A stretch of 29,221 nucleotides of DNA, taken from the NCBI GenBank assembly GCA_045402695.1, contig JAWPNA010000305.1, positions 1-29,221 of the forward strand, given 5' to 3'. This stretch comes from JAWPNA01 sp045402695. Lineage in GTDB: Bacteria > Acidobacteriota > Polarisedimenticolia > JACPZX01 > DASXTC01. Below are positions 8,049 to 16,027 of this stretch, piece by piece (the stretch's first letter is position 1; every line of letters begins with the position of its first letter). A program made the position numbers and the translations under genes. The notes beneath the pieces are model-generated. The model worked only from the letters and a program-made list of their open reading frames with translations, had not been told where the DNA came from and ran no database searches.

Positions 8049-8521
8049 GAATACGGCATCTGGAGGCCACCGACCGTGACTCCCTCAGGAGGATCCTCGA
8101 GGAGAGCCGGGCATTCTCTCCCGCCGAGATCAAGGTCGCACTCGAGCTGATCGATTATGCCCTGGGCAAGCCCGGCCAGACCGACTACTATTTCCGCTGC
8201 ATCGAGGAAGGTGCCGGTCATCTGTCCGGCTACATGTGCTACGGAGAGATCCCGCTGTCGGACCGCTGCTGGGATCTCTACTGGATCGCGGTCGACCCGG
8301 CGGCGCAAGGCCGGGGCCTCGGCAAGGCGATGGTCGCGCACATGGAGGCCGACCTGCGCGAGCGGCGGGTGCGCAAGATCTTCATCGAGACCGGAGGCAA
8401 GACCTCCTACGGTCCGACACGGGCGTTCTACGAGGGCCTGGGCTACAGGGAGATCGCGCGGATCCCCGACTTCTTCGCGGCCGGAGACGACAAGGTCATC
8501 TTTGGAAAGGACGTGGCATGA
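8045..8521 (+). CDS. GNAT-family N-acetyltransferase
   Basis: A 158-residue single-domain GNAT protein. Motif A is clear: LYWIAVDPAAQGRGLGKAMV, with the QGRGLG pyrophosphate loop that binds acetyl-CoA. Motif B follows as IFIETGGKTSYGPTRAFYEGLGY. GTG 8045, in a GTGA overlap with the permease stop, is the likeliest start; AGAGAGGG lies eleven bases upstream inside the permease gene, and another in-frame GTG at 8033 is too close to that site. Its own stop overlaps the next ATG (ATGA, 8518-8521). It probably acetylates an amino group of a small molecule or protein; its operon with an amino-acid permease hints at a small-molecule substrate, which is only inference. Confidence 0.88.
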   Translation: MRIRHLEATDRDSLRRILEESRAFSPAEIKVALELIDYALGKPGQTDYYFRCIEEGAGHLSGYMCYGEIPLSDRCWDLYWIAVDPAAQGRGLGKAMVAHMEADLRERRVRKIFIETGGKTSYGPTRAFYEGLGYREIARIPDFFAAGDDKVIFGKDVA

Positions 8522-9120
8522 AGCAGATCCTTCCCGGCATCCACACATGGTCGGTCTTCAGCCATGAGAAAGGCCTCGAGTTCAACGGGCACTTCGTGGT
8601 CAACGACGAAGGGTGCGCACTGATCGATCCGCCTCCGATGACCGACGAGGATGTCGGACAGGCCGAAAAGCTCGGACCGCCGTCGGTCATCATCATCACC
8701 AACTGCCACCACTCGCGCGGCGCCATGGCCTTCGCGGCCCGGTGGCACGCTCCCATCCTGCTCAACGAGAAGGACGCCGAGGCTCTGCCTCCCACGGTGC
8801 GGCTGGGGGGCATCTACCGCGATGGAGATCGGCTGGCGGCGGGCCTCCTGGTCGTGGGTCTGGAAGACCAGAAGTCTCCCGGTGAGTCGGCTCTCCTGTA
8901 CGACAAGGCCGGCGCGATCATCCTGGGCGATGCGCTCATCGGCAAGCCGCCCGGCGGCTTCAGCCTGCTGCCCGCCGAGAAGTACAAAGACGTGGCGGCC
9001 GCGCGCCGGGGACTTCGCAGGCTGCTGGAGCTTACCTTCGACGCCGTGCTGGTTGGCGACGGTTCCTCCGTAACCCGTGGCGGCCGGAGGGCGGTCGAGG
9101 CATTCCTCGCCCGGGAATAG
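8518..9120 (+). CDS. Metallo-beta-lactamase-fold-like protein with degenerate metal site
   Basis: A 200-residue protein whose order of elements (WSVFSHEKGLEFNGHFVV, CALIDPP, VIIITNCHHSRGA, ALLYDKAGAIILGDALIG) follows the metallo-beta-lactamase fold. The usual T-H-x-H-x-D-H metal motif is replaced by N62-C-H64-H65-S-R-G-A: the aspartate and final histidine are missing. Asp138 in the GD motif is kept, and the late HG motif is replaced by GDGS near 180. It may therefore bind one metal, use an unusual site, or not be a hydrolase at all. It is translationally coupled to the upstream acetyltransferase (ATGA). Part of the same altered motif recurs in the protein at 13854-14579, so the two appear to belong to one divergent branch. 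Function is unknown. Confidence 0.8.
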   Translation: MKQILPGIHTWSVFSHEKGLEFNGHFVVNDEGCALIDPPPMTDEDVGQAEKLGPPSVIIITNCHHSRGAMAFAARWHAPILLNEKDAEALPPTVRLGGIYRDGDRLAAGLLVVGLEDQKSPGESALLYDKAGAIILGDALIGKPPGGFSLLPAEKYKDVAAARRGLRRLLELTFDAVLVGDGSSVTRGGRRAVEAFLARE

Positions 9121-9154
9121 CCGGCTGCACATCAGGTCATGGCACACAGAGTTC

Positions 9155-10708
9155 CTACGGATGTCCGTTCAAGGGCCTAAAGGCGTGCTGGAACACGTAG
9201 TCGGCCACGCGCCGGCCCTGAGCGATCCCCTCGGTCTTGTCGAATCTCCAATGGATGCCGAGATAGATGCGGCTCTGCCCATTCTCCTCCTCGGCCTGCG
9301 ACAGTGAGGAGAATGTGCGTGGGATGAGAGGCCGGACGTTTCCGTCATGGTCCCGGGTCGAGCCGTTGAACTCATCCGACACAAAGGTGAAGGCGATGTC
9401 GTCGGTGCCGAAAAACCTCCGCAAGGTCTGGAACAGCGCGCCCCCGAACCCCGCGTGTCCGGAGGGGTAGGCCGGGAAGGGAGGCGTGAAGTTCACCGCC
9501 GAGCTGTTGCTCGCCGGCGCACCGAGCGGGGAGTAATTCGGATCGCCTACCGTGTCGGGGTTGCCATCGCCGGCGCCGGTCGGGCCGGTTCCCGGGTCGG
9601 ACTCACGGATACCGGTGACCGGCCGCCAGTACTGGAAGTGGTACTTGGACTCCCAGACGGCGATGCCGGCGTCGGCCATCGCCACGTTGACGAGCGCCAG
9701 GAGTCGCGCCGTTTCCCTGACGTTCGTGCGCATCTGCCCGGCGATCTGCATCGTGATCTGGTTGTACAGCCGCGGCGGCGCGCAGAGACTCGGAGTGCCA
9801 TCGTAGGCCCAGTAGAGCCCGATGATCGTCTGCTCCGGGGTGCGCGTCGTCGGCGTCCCCACGCCATCGCCACCCAGTTGCTTGACCTCATTGTACGCGG
9901 CCGTGTATTCCGGGCTGTCGAGCGCGGGGGGAGGTGGCGCCTGGAACTGGCCCCCTGATTGCAAGACGAACGGCCTGACTCCTCCCGAATAGGCCCCGAG
10001 GGCGATCGGGATCATGCTGATCGGGTCCTTGCGCCAATCCCCGGGATTGTCGCCCGTGAAGAAGTCAACGCCGATGACAGGCTCGAAATCCTCCGAGAGG
10101 TCATCGGCCCGCATCGCGAGAATCGCCGCGGCCGCCCGACGACCGAGGTCTATCCCGTTCGCTCTGCGGGGCCCCGGCGGCATGTTGCTGAGATCCTCGG
10201 CGAGCTGCGCGTCGCAGGCCGCCGCCTGCGCGGGGAAAAGAGCCACCAGTGTGTCGTGAGCGGCTTGGGCGACAGCCGCCTCCAGGTTGGTATTTCGGGG
10301 CGCCCGAGGAAGGCCCGTGTAACTCTCGTAACCACCGACAATGGAGTTCACGGCATCGAAGACGGCGATCTGGGCGATCGCGATGGCCCGGCTGGCGCGC
10401 ACCGGCCCAAGATTCTGACCGAACTCGCGATCCTCTCCGGGCACCGGCGGCGTGTGGTCAAGCCCGCTCATGTCGATCGCGGTTTTGTTCCAGTGCCGGA
10501 GCATCTCGACGCCGTGGAGCGGCTTGTGCGGATTCTCGGCACTTGAGCTGACCACTGCGTCGGCACGCTGGGTCTGATCCCGTGAGGCCTCACGTCGTGA
10601 CACGACGGTACCTGCGTCAGCAACGCTCTGAATCGAGAAGAAGATCAGGATCAGGGTGAACACGCCCAGAATGGGGACGATGCGGCCCCTGTAGCGCTTC
10701 ACGGTCAT
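9155..10708 (-). CDS. Vanadium-dependent haloperoxidase homologue (chloroperoxidase-like site)
   Basis: A 517-residue protein with an N-terminal hydrophobic segment (about residues 9-30, VPILGVFTLILIFF) that suggests export or membrane anchoring. The vanadate-binding set of the PAP2/haloperoxidase superfamily is complete: Lys355 and Arg362 (KYHFQYWRP, spacing 7 as in Curvularia chloroperoxidase), Ser416-Gly417-His418 (YPSGHAGFG), Arg480 and His486 (SRIYLGIHWR, spacing 6). Trp352, three before the lysine, and Phe411, seven before the catalytic histidine, match the chloroperoxidase Trp350 and Phe397. These enzymes use bound vanadate and peroxide to oxidise halides; relatives with the same site act as phosphatases, so activity needs testing. 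AAAGGAG precedes ATG 10708. It is convergent with the gene ending at 9120 and is separated by 371 bases from the second homologue. Confidence 0.9.
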   Translation of the reverse strand: MTVKRYRGRIVPILGVFTLILIFFSIQSVADAGTVVSRREASRDQTQRADAVVSSSAENPHKPLHGVEMLRHWNKTAIDMSGLDHTPPVPGEDREFGQNLGPVRASRAIAIAQIAVFDAVNSIVGGYESYTGLPRAPRNTNLEAAVAQAAHDTLVALFPAQAAACDAQLAEDLSNMPPGPRRANGIDLGRRAAAAILAMRADDLSEDFEPVIGVDFFTGDNPGDWRKDPISMIPIALGAYSGGVRPFVLQSGGQFQAPPPPALDSPEYTAAYNEVKQLGGDGVGTPTTRTPEQTIIGLYWAYDGTPSLCAPPRLYNQITMQIAGQMRTNVRETARLLALVNVAMADAGIAVWESKYHFQYWRPVTGIRESDPGTGPTGAGDGNPDTVGDPNYSPLGAPASNSSAVNFTPPFPAYPSGHAGFGGALFQTLRRFFGTDDIAFTFVSDEFNGSTRDHDGNVRPLIPRTFSSLSQAEEENGQSRIYLGIHWRFDKTEGIAQGRRVADYVFQHAFRPLNGHP

Positions 10709-10902
10709 GCTGGTTGCTCCTTTGGGAATTGATGTCTTCGGCCCGAGACATCCCTTGAACTGATAACAATCGAACAGGGCCCCCTCTCCGGTGGCTGGAG
10801 CGTGCGCCCTGGAGAGTGGCTGGACTCTTCCCTCTTGCGACCCTCGCGGATTCGGATCGGCGCGCCGGTCCGGCTGCTGGTGCGAGCTGAAACCTGCTGA
10901 CT

Positions 10903-10930
10903 GGTCAATTATTCGATTATACGGTCAATT
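10903..10930 (-). promoter_or_regulatory. Tandem TTGACC repeats in an AT-rich island
   Basis: GGTCAATT occurs at 10903-10910 and again at 10923-10930, start to start 20 bases apart or about two helical turns (AATTGACC on the minus strand). TATAAT lies between them on the minus strand (10916-10921) but without a matching -35 at normal spacing. This is the only AT-rich stretch upstream of the haloperoxidase gene, so it is the best candidate for its promoter or operator. Confidence 0.3.
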
Positions 10931-11042
10931 GCAGGCGTCAGCTGCATCGTTTCATGGTCATCGACGTCCCCAGCCCGCACCCCTCGTCGGCCTGCCCACC
11001 ATCAGGAACTCCCTCAAACCCATGGGCTTCCATCGAGGGCCA

Positions 11043-11069
11043 GGGCCCGTGGTGCGCCGCCACGGGCCC
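11043..11069 (-). terminator. GC-rich hairpin after the second haloperoxidase gene
   Basis: GGGCCCGTGG (11043-11052) and CCACGGGCCC (11060-11069) are perfect ten-base arms around a seven-base loop. It begins about eleven bases past the stop of the gene at 11080-12435. No U-run follows on the minus strand, so it could be a weak or factor-assisted terminator, or only an mRNA-stabilising hairpin. Confidence 0.45.
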
Positions 11070-11079
11070 CCGGCAATCG

Positions 11080-12435
11080 TCAGTCCCGGTCGTCGTCCTT
11101 CAGGAACTTGACATGATCTACGATTGTGCGTCCGATGCACTGACCCTGCTCCACGCCGAGATCGATCGCCGCACGGTAGTGGATCCCGCCGTACAAGCGG
11201 GAGAGCGCCGCCTCCCGCGCCGCCTGCTCGAACGAGCTGAAGGAGCGAGGCGCCAAGCCAAGGGCATGGTGGGTATCGTCGGTGAACGGCACGGCGCCGA
11301 GCAGGTCTCCCAGCACCAAGGCCGCCGCTCCGGACTGCACTGAATGGCCCGATGTGTACTCGGGAAACGCCGGCGTGGTCAGCAAAGGAAGCCAGGCCGG
11401 ATCGATGGTGGCGTTGATGTAAGTGATCGGCCTCAGGAGGTTGTGAACGAACTTGACGTGCCAGCACGAGATGAACCCGTCCGCCACGGCGATGCCCACC
11501 CTGGCGTACGCCTCTGCCGCCGTCGCCAGGGACAGTCCCTGCGACGCGGCGACCTGGCCAGTGATCGAAATCCAGTGCCCGGGCGGCGTTCCCGTATTGC
11601 CAGGGTCGTCCGACCAGAACAATGCGATGTCCCTTTGCTCCGTGGTGAGATGGGTGACCGTGTCATACACCTCGCGACCCTGGGCATAGAATTCAGAGTC
11701 CGCATCGGTTGAATAAGCTGGAGGCGCGGGCGGCGCGCACTCCTCACCCGACACGAGGACGAACGGGCGCACGTCGCCCCAGCATGGCTGCAGGGCCGGC
11801 TTCAGCGCCGGGGGTGTGGGCACCCAGAGTCCCGGGCCGACCGGTGGCGTGAAAGGACAGTTGTTGAACGTGGCGGCATCGTCGCCCCCGGCCCATGTCG
11901 CCACGGCGCCGGCAACGGCTTGGCCCTGCGAAACGGATCTGTCGTAGACCGTGGCCGGCACAGCCGACTCGTAATCCGCTGCCAACTGTTGCTCCAGCGC
12001 ATCGATCTTCGAGAGCGAGGCCGCCGACGCCGCTGGCAGCAGGCTTCGCGTGATCGCGGCCATCGCGCTGTTGGCGACCGACGGCCAGTGGTATTTCTTT
12101 CCGGGCTGGGTCGCGGGCAGAGGCGGCAGCTCGTTGAGCTGTCCTGCGAGCGATTGATGATCGGGGATCCCCGGCACCACAGCTTCGTACAGCGTCACAC
12201 CGGCGAACCCGATTGCGCGGGAGGCCACGGGCGGGGTGAGCTTCTCGGATCGGATCAGGTCATACAGAAGGTCGAACCACGCCACGGCCACGTCCGGGCC
12301 CAGTTTTCCGGCGTGCCGAGGCTTGAACGAGCCACCGGGCTGCCCGCCCGGCACGGCGGTCACGGCGCAAAACGTCATCAGACCCAATGCGATGACTTGT
12401 CGTCCGGCTCCTCTCATCACGTTGACTTTCCCCAT
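11080..12435 (-). CDS. Vanadium-dependent haloperoxidase homologue, second type
   Basis: 451 residues from ATG 12435, which has AGGAGGAG about eight bases upstream; the in-frame start at 12462 has none. A signal-like segment (about residues 12-28, RQVIALGLMTFCAVTAV) suggests export. The metal-site residues are Lys328 and Arg335 (KFVHNLLRP), Ser362-Gly363-His364 (YTSGHSVQ), Arg413 and His419 (SRLYGGIHYR). Trp325 and Phe357 occupy the same places as in fungal chloroperoxidase. Outside these motifs it shares little with the gene at 9155-10708, and it has its own cysteines (Cys193, Cys218, Cys233). It lies 30 bases after an outer-membrane beta-barrel gene on the same strand and is probably co-transcribed with it. 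Predicted role: exported halide oxidation or vanadate-type phosphatase; which one is not decided by sequence. Confidence 0.87.
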   Translation of the reverse strand: MGKVNVMRGAGRQVIALGLMTFCAVTAVPGGQPGGSFKPRHAGKLGPDVAVAWFDLLYDLIRSEKLTPPVASRAIGFAGVTLYEAVVPGIPDHQSLAGQLNELPPLPATQPGKKYHWPSVANSAMAAITRSLLPAASAASLSKIDALEQQLAADYESAVPATVYDRSVSQGQAVAGAVATWAGGDDAATFNNCPFTPPVGPGLWVPTPPALKPALQPCWGDVRPFVLVSGEECAPPAPPAYSTDADSEFYAQGREVYDTVTHLTTEQRDIALFWSDDPGNTGTPPGHWISITGQVAASQGLSLATAAEAYARVGIAVADGFISCWHVKFVHNLLRPITYINATIDPAWLPLLTTPAFPEYTSGHSVQSGAAALVLGDLLGAVPFTDDTHHALGLAPRSFSSFEQAAREAALSRLYGGIHYRAAIDLGVEQGQCIGRTIVDHVKFLKDDDRD

Positions 12436-12465
12436 GTTGGATCTCCTCCTCGAGAGGGACATGCG

Positions 12466-13335
12466 TCAAAAGCTGTAATTGACTCCAAAAGAGAACCCAG
12501 CCGTGTCTCCCGTGTTGCGGCCTTCCACCGTGCTGAAGTAGGTGCCAGCCAGCCCAATGTGATCGTTGATCCGGCCGTACACCTTCGCGCCCGCCCGCCG
12601 CGTCTCCTCGCGGTTGCTCGGGAACGTGAAGCCGGGGTCACCGATATCTGTGCCGCTTTTCGCTCTGAGATCCCAGTAAAGCCCTGTCACCGTCACGGGC
12701 CCCCACGTGTAGCCCACCTCGCTGTACAGGGGGTAGCCGTCCGGCGCGTCCTTCCCGCGCAGGTCGTATCCCACCTGCTGCGAGAAGTAGAAGCCTCGGT
12801 AGTTGAGCTGATACACGAAACGGAAGAGCCAGTCCGACGTGCCGTCCCCGACATCGACGGGCTTGTTGGCTTCGTACCCGAGGGCCGGCACCCTCCCACC
12901 GAACGCTCCCACCAAGTCGCTCCTGACGTTGTGGCCGAGAGACGCGAACCGGTACTCCACGAACGCCGTGAAATCCTGCAGATCCTTCTCCTCGAATTCA
13001 CCGAGGCCGTCCGAGTCGGCGTGGATCCAGGGCAGGTCGGCGGTGATCGTGAGGTTGTCTGTCACACCGTAGGAAACCCACAGCGAGAGGCTGGTGGTCT
13101 TGACCTTGCCCACCCCGGGATCCTCGACCTTCGTCCTGCCGACCCAGAATTTGTCGTACCCCTCCGAGCTGAGCGAGAGGGCCACGTCGCCATGGCCCTT
13201 CTCCCGGATGAAGCCGTTGAGATCGCTCGCCTGCGCCTTCCAGTTCCCGAGTGTCATTCCGCACGCAATGACGCACGCCGCGACGGCCGCGTACGGCGCC
13301 CAGAGCCGGCGCGCTGTTTTCACATCTCCCGTCAT
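12466..13335 (-). CDS. Outer-membrane beta-barrel protein (phenol-degradation MetA-like / transporter family)
   Basis: 289 residues from ATG 13335, which is preceded by AGGGGGAGAG; an upstream extension of 34 codons has no ribosome site. A Sec signal peptide spans about residues 1-37 (hydrophobic AVAACVIACGMTLG, cleavage probably after AQA). The mature part alternates polar and hydrophobic residues in short strands separated by turns, for example LSLWVSYGVTDNLTITADL and AGAKVYGRINDHIGLAGTYF, and ends in NYSF with the terminal Phe recognised by the BAM complex. This resembles the putative outer-membrane channels of the MetA phenol-degradation family. Thirty bases separate it from the haloperoxidase gene downstream, so it may pass substrate or product of that enzyme through the outer membrane. 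The cargo is unknown. Confidence 0.75.
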   Translation of the reverse strand: MTGDVKTARRLWAPYAAVAACVIACGMTLGNWKAQASDLNGFIREKGHGDVALSLSSEGYDKFWVGRTKVEDPGVGKVKTTSLSLWVSYGVTDNLTITADLPWIHADSDGLGEFEEKDLQDFTAFVEYRFASLGHNVRSDLVGAFGGRVPALGYEANKPVDVGDGTSDWLFRFVYQLNYRGFYFSQQVGYDLRGKDAPDGYPLYSEVGYTWGPVTVTGLYWDLRAKSGTDIGDPGFTFPSNREETRRAGAKVYGRINDHIGLAGTYFSTVEGRNTGDTAGFSFGVNYSF

Positions 13336-13853
13336 CTCTCCCCCTTCTGGTTTGGATTGCAGGGTCAGCCGAGCAATCCGCGCGCCAGGTCCGGGCACCT
13401 TCCGGCGAATCGGCGCAACTCTCCGTGGACCAGACACTTGGTGGGAGGACGGCGCGCGCGACGAGGGTCCGATCCAGGACGCGAGACATACGAGTTACGC
13501 GGCTGGGTGAACCCCTTCGTATGCTCTACGCATCGGCGAGGCCGTGAGGCTGCATCAATCCGGAGGAGCGGCTTCAGTGGAGGAGGCGCGACGACGGTGA
13601 GGCCCGCGGGGGGGTGTTCCACGGGCCTCGGGCCGTCGAGCGTTTCTGTGGGGGCGAGGATCTCATCGGAGTCCTCGTTGGTTCGTCACACTCTTCAAGG
13701 CGGACGCTTCTACGTCAAGCAATCTGCGTTCCACCCCGAGCGAAGCCTGAATGCTGCCAAGTGGCGGGCAGCGGGACGCTGCCAGGGGCGGATCGCGACA
13801 TCCGATTTATGAGCGGAACATCGAGAATCATAAGGATGATGCGACCAGCTCCG
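13336..13853. other. Intergenic region upstream of the beta-barrel gene
   Basis: 518 bases in which the short open frames show no recognisable protein. The segment next to 13336 holds the beta-barrel gene's ribosome site and presumably its promoter, though no consensus boxes stood out. Arms GAGGCCCG (13599-13606) and CGGGCCTC (13622-13629) can form a hairpin with a 15-base loop. It is 225 bases beyond the stop at 13854, so it is a doubtful terminator. Confidence 0.6.
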
Positions 13854-14579
13854 TCACTCCCCCCATGCCGGAGCGTCCAGCGCCTCCGCGAGGGCGCGGG
13901 CACCCTCAGCGACCGGCTCGCCGTGCGAGACCATGAGGAGCTCGGGCCCGAGGTCGAGCAGCCGGCGCAGCGATGCGCGGAACTCCCTCTCGTAGCGCGC
14001 GTCGCCCTCGGGCGTCTCGGTCCCCCACGAAGAAGGAGCGACCCGCACCTGTCCCGGCCCCGTGCCGATCAGGGCGTCGGCAAATACGAGCGCGCGATGC
14101 TCCGGAAGCCAGTACACGGTCTCGGTCGGATCCAGGCCATTGATCGGATACGCGCGCACGCCGGCGGGCATCTCCGATTCTCCCTCGAATGTGCGGGTCA
14201 AACCGCACCGCACTCGCCCACGCGCCGCCTCGTGCGCCCAGATCGACGCGCCCGGCTTTCCACGATATCGATCGTGAAACTCCCCCGCGCCGCGCTCGTG
14301 GTGATAGTTGCCCAGAAGGATCGCCACCGTCCCGTCGCACCGCTCGACGTCTCCATCCAGCGCTTTCCAGAATCGATCGGCGTCGGGCGTCCCCGCCGGC
14401 GGCGCCAGCGGATCGATGAGGACGATGGCACGTTGACTCACACCCTTCGGCTCGTAATAGACACATCCCACCATCCGTCCCCAGCCACCGGGGCCATCTT
14501 TCTGAGGCGTCCACCCGGGATGCGGCGCCGTCCAGCGCCACAGCCCGGGCCGATGCTCTCTGACCTCCATGACCGCCAT
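13854..14579 (-). CDS. Metallo-beta-lactamase-fold-like protein with degenerate metal site, second copy
   Basis: 241 residues from ATG 14579 (GAGGGGG upstream; ATG 14570 is an alternative). The fold signature is visible as AIVLIDPLAPP, VAILLGNYHHERGA, ALVFADALIGTG and LLMVSHGEPV. The metal motif again lacks the canonical H-x-H-x-D-H and reads N91-Y-H93-H94-E-R-G-A; Asp168 and His219 of the later motifs are kept. Compared with the protein at 8518-9120 the N-x-HH-x-RGA core is shared, but the last metal-type motif is HG here and GDG there. It starts 22 bases after the sigma-54 regulator and is the last gene of the kinase-ABC-regulator run, so it may be the effector whose expression or substrate that system handles. 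No signal peptide is seen. Function is unknown. Confidence 0.8.
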   Translation of the reverse strand: MAVMEVREHRPGLWRWTAPHPGWTPQKDGPGGWGRMVGCVYYEPKGVSQRAIVLIDPLAPPAGTPDADRFWKALDGDVERCDGTVAILLGNYHHERGAGEFHDRYRGKPGASIWAHEAARGRVRCGLTRTFEGESEMPAGVRAYPINGLDPTETVYWLPEHRALVFADALIGTGPGQVRVAPSSWGTETPEGDARYEREFRASLRRLLDLGPELLMVSHGEPVAEGARALAEALDAPAWGE

Positions 14580-14601
14580 CTGTTCCAGCCCCCCTCGGGT
14601 A

Positions 14602-16023
14602 TCAGCCGTCGATCTGGTCGGGATCGATCCCGTGCTTGCGCATGTAGTAACCGAGGTTGCGCTGATCGATGCCCAGCAGCCGCGCTGCCTCCTTGCGCAC
14701 ACCCCGGGAGCGCTTCAACGCCTCCACGATCAGGTCGTTCTCGCGGCGGGCCAGCACCGAACGCAGGTTGAGGTCGCCCGCGCCTGCCGCCGCGGGTTGC
14801 TGGACGGCGAGGTTCTGCACCGGCGGCAGGTCGAGTGACGTCAAGGTCTCTCCGGGATACAGAATCAGCGCTCGCTCGATCACGTTGCGCAGCTCGCGAG
14901 CGTTCCCCGGCCACGGGTAGGCCATCAGGTCCGCCATCACGTCGCCGGCGATCGTGGGGGTCAGACGCCCCAGGCGCGCCGCGATCTCGCCGGCGAAGCG
15001 GGAGGCCAGCAGCGGAATGTCCTCCACCCGGGTCCTCAGCGGCGGGATGTCGATGCGCAGAACGTTGAGCCGGTAGTACAGGTCCTGGCGGAACCGCCCG
15101 GCCTCGGCGTCCGCCTCCAGGTCGCTGTTGGTGGCGGCCACGATCCGCACGTCCACGCGCGTGGGTTGCTCGTCTCCCAGCCGATCGAACTCGCCGTCCT
15201 GCAGCACGCGCAGGATCTTGGCCTGCGACGGGAGCGGCATCGAGCCAATTTCGTCCATGAAGAGTGTTCCACGGTGCGCGAGCCGGAACCTGCCCTCGCG
15301 GTCCGCGGACGCCCCCGTGTAGGACCCCTTGCGATGGCCGAAGAACTCGCTCTCCCACATCTCCAGCGGCACCGCCGCGCAGTTCACGCGGATGTACGGA
15401 CCCTCGCCGCGCGCGCTCAGCTTGTGGACCATGCGCGCGATCAGCTCCTTGCCGGTGCCCGACTCACCCATCAGCAGCACGGTGGCGTCCGTGGGCGCGG
15501 CGGTGCGCACCTTCCGCATCACCTCCAGCCACGCGGGGCTCTGACCCACGGGCAGATCGCCCCCGTCCATGCGCGCGTCGGGTCCGGAGCCGACCCTCCT
15601 CAGGTAGCTCACTTCCCGCTTCAAAGCGCGGGACGCGACCGCCCGCTCGACGGCCACCTCCAGTGCCTCCGGATCGGCCGGCTTCAGGATGTACTCCGAC
15701 GCGCCCCCCTTGATGCACTCCACGGCCGAGGCGATCGTGCCGTACCCGGTCAGGACGATCACGGGCGTGTCCGCGCCCGTGGACTGGATCTTGCGGATCA
15801 GATCCAGTCCGCCTGTTCCCGGCATCTTCAGATCGGTGATGACGGCGTCCACGGGGGTTCGCGACAGCGTCAAGATCGCCGCCTCCGCAGTAGAGGCGAG
15901 GTGCACGTCGTATCCGCGGCCGCGCAGCATGTCGCCGAGAGATTCACGCACGTAAGCTTCGTCCTCCACGACGAGGATCCTCCCACGCGGGCGCTTGCTG
16001 TCTGATCGGCTCACCTGGTCCAC
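14602..16023 (-). CDS. Sigma-54-dependent response regulator (NtrC family)
   Basis: 473 residues in three domains. The receiver (about 14-125) has phospho-acceptor Asp64 (VITDLKMPG), Thr92 and Lys114. The AAA+ domain (about 160-395) has Walker A GESGTGKE (187-194), Walker B LFMDE (255-259) and the arginine finger in RQDLYYRL. The Fis-type HTH (about 425-465) contains KEAARLLGIDQRNLGYYM. The sigma-54 contact loop, usually GAFTGA, is GSYTGA here; the Phe-to-Tyr change is tolerated in known activators. It should activate sigma-54 promoters when phosphorylated, presumably by the kinase at 18061-19725. GTG 16023 starts four bases after the ABC ATPase stop, with AGGAGG twelve bases upstream. No clear -24/-12 sigma-54 promoter was noticed in the window by eye. 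Confidence 0.94.
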   Translation of the reverse strand: MDQVSRSDSKRPRGRILVVEDEAYVRESLGDMLRGRGYDVHLASTAEAAILTLSRTPVDAVITDLKMPGTGGLDLIRKIQSTGADTPVIVLTGYGTIASAVECIKGGASEYILKPADPEALEVAVERAVASRALKREVSYLRRVGSGPDARMDGGDLPVGQSPAWLEVMRKVRTAAPTDATVLLMGESGTGKELIARMVHKLSARGEGPYIRVNCAAVPLEMWESEFFGHRKGSYTGASADREGRFRLAHRGTLFMDEIGSMPLPSQAKILRVLQDGEFDRLGDEQPTRVDVRIVAATNSDLEADAEAGRFRQDLYYRLNVLRIDIPPLRTRVEDIPLLASRFAGEIAARLGRLTPTIAGDVMADLMAYPWPGNARELRNVIERALILYPGETLTSLDLPPVQNLAVQQPAAAGAGDLNLRSVLARRENDLIVEALKRSRGVRKEAARLLGIDQRNLGYYMRKHGIDPDQIDG

Positions 16024-16027
16024 GGCG

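Larger units (their letters stand above)
10709..11079. other. Intergenic region between two haloperoxidase genes
   Basis: 371 bases without a convincing gene on either strand. It holds the ribosome site of the downstream minus-strand gene, an AT-rich island with tandem repeats at 10903-10930, and a GC-rich hairpin just after the upstream gene's stop. No consensus -35/-10 pair was found for the gene at 9155-10708. Confidence 0.7.

Noticed and set aside
13599..13629. GAGGCCCG/CGGGCCTC hairpin as a terminator
   Set aside because: Eight-base stem with a 15-base loop, no U-run, and over 200 bases from the nearest stop codon; too weak to call.
11920..13812. Long plus-strand open frame of 630 codons
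   Set aside because: It lies opposite the haloperoxidase and beta-barrel genes, is arginine- and histidine-rich with no recognisable domain, and is the usual antisense shadow of GC-rich coding DNA.
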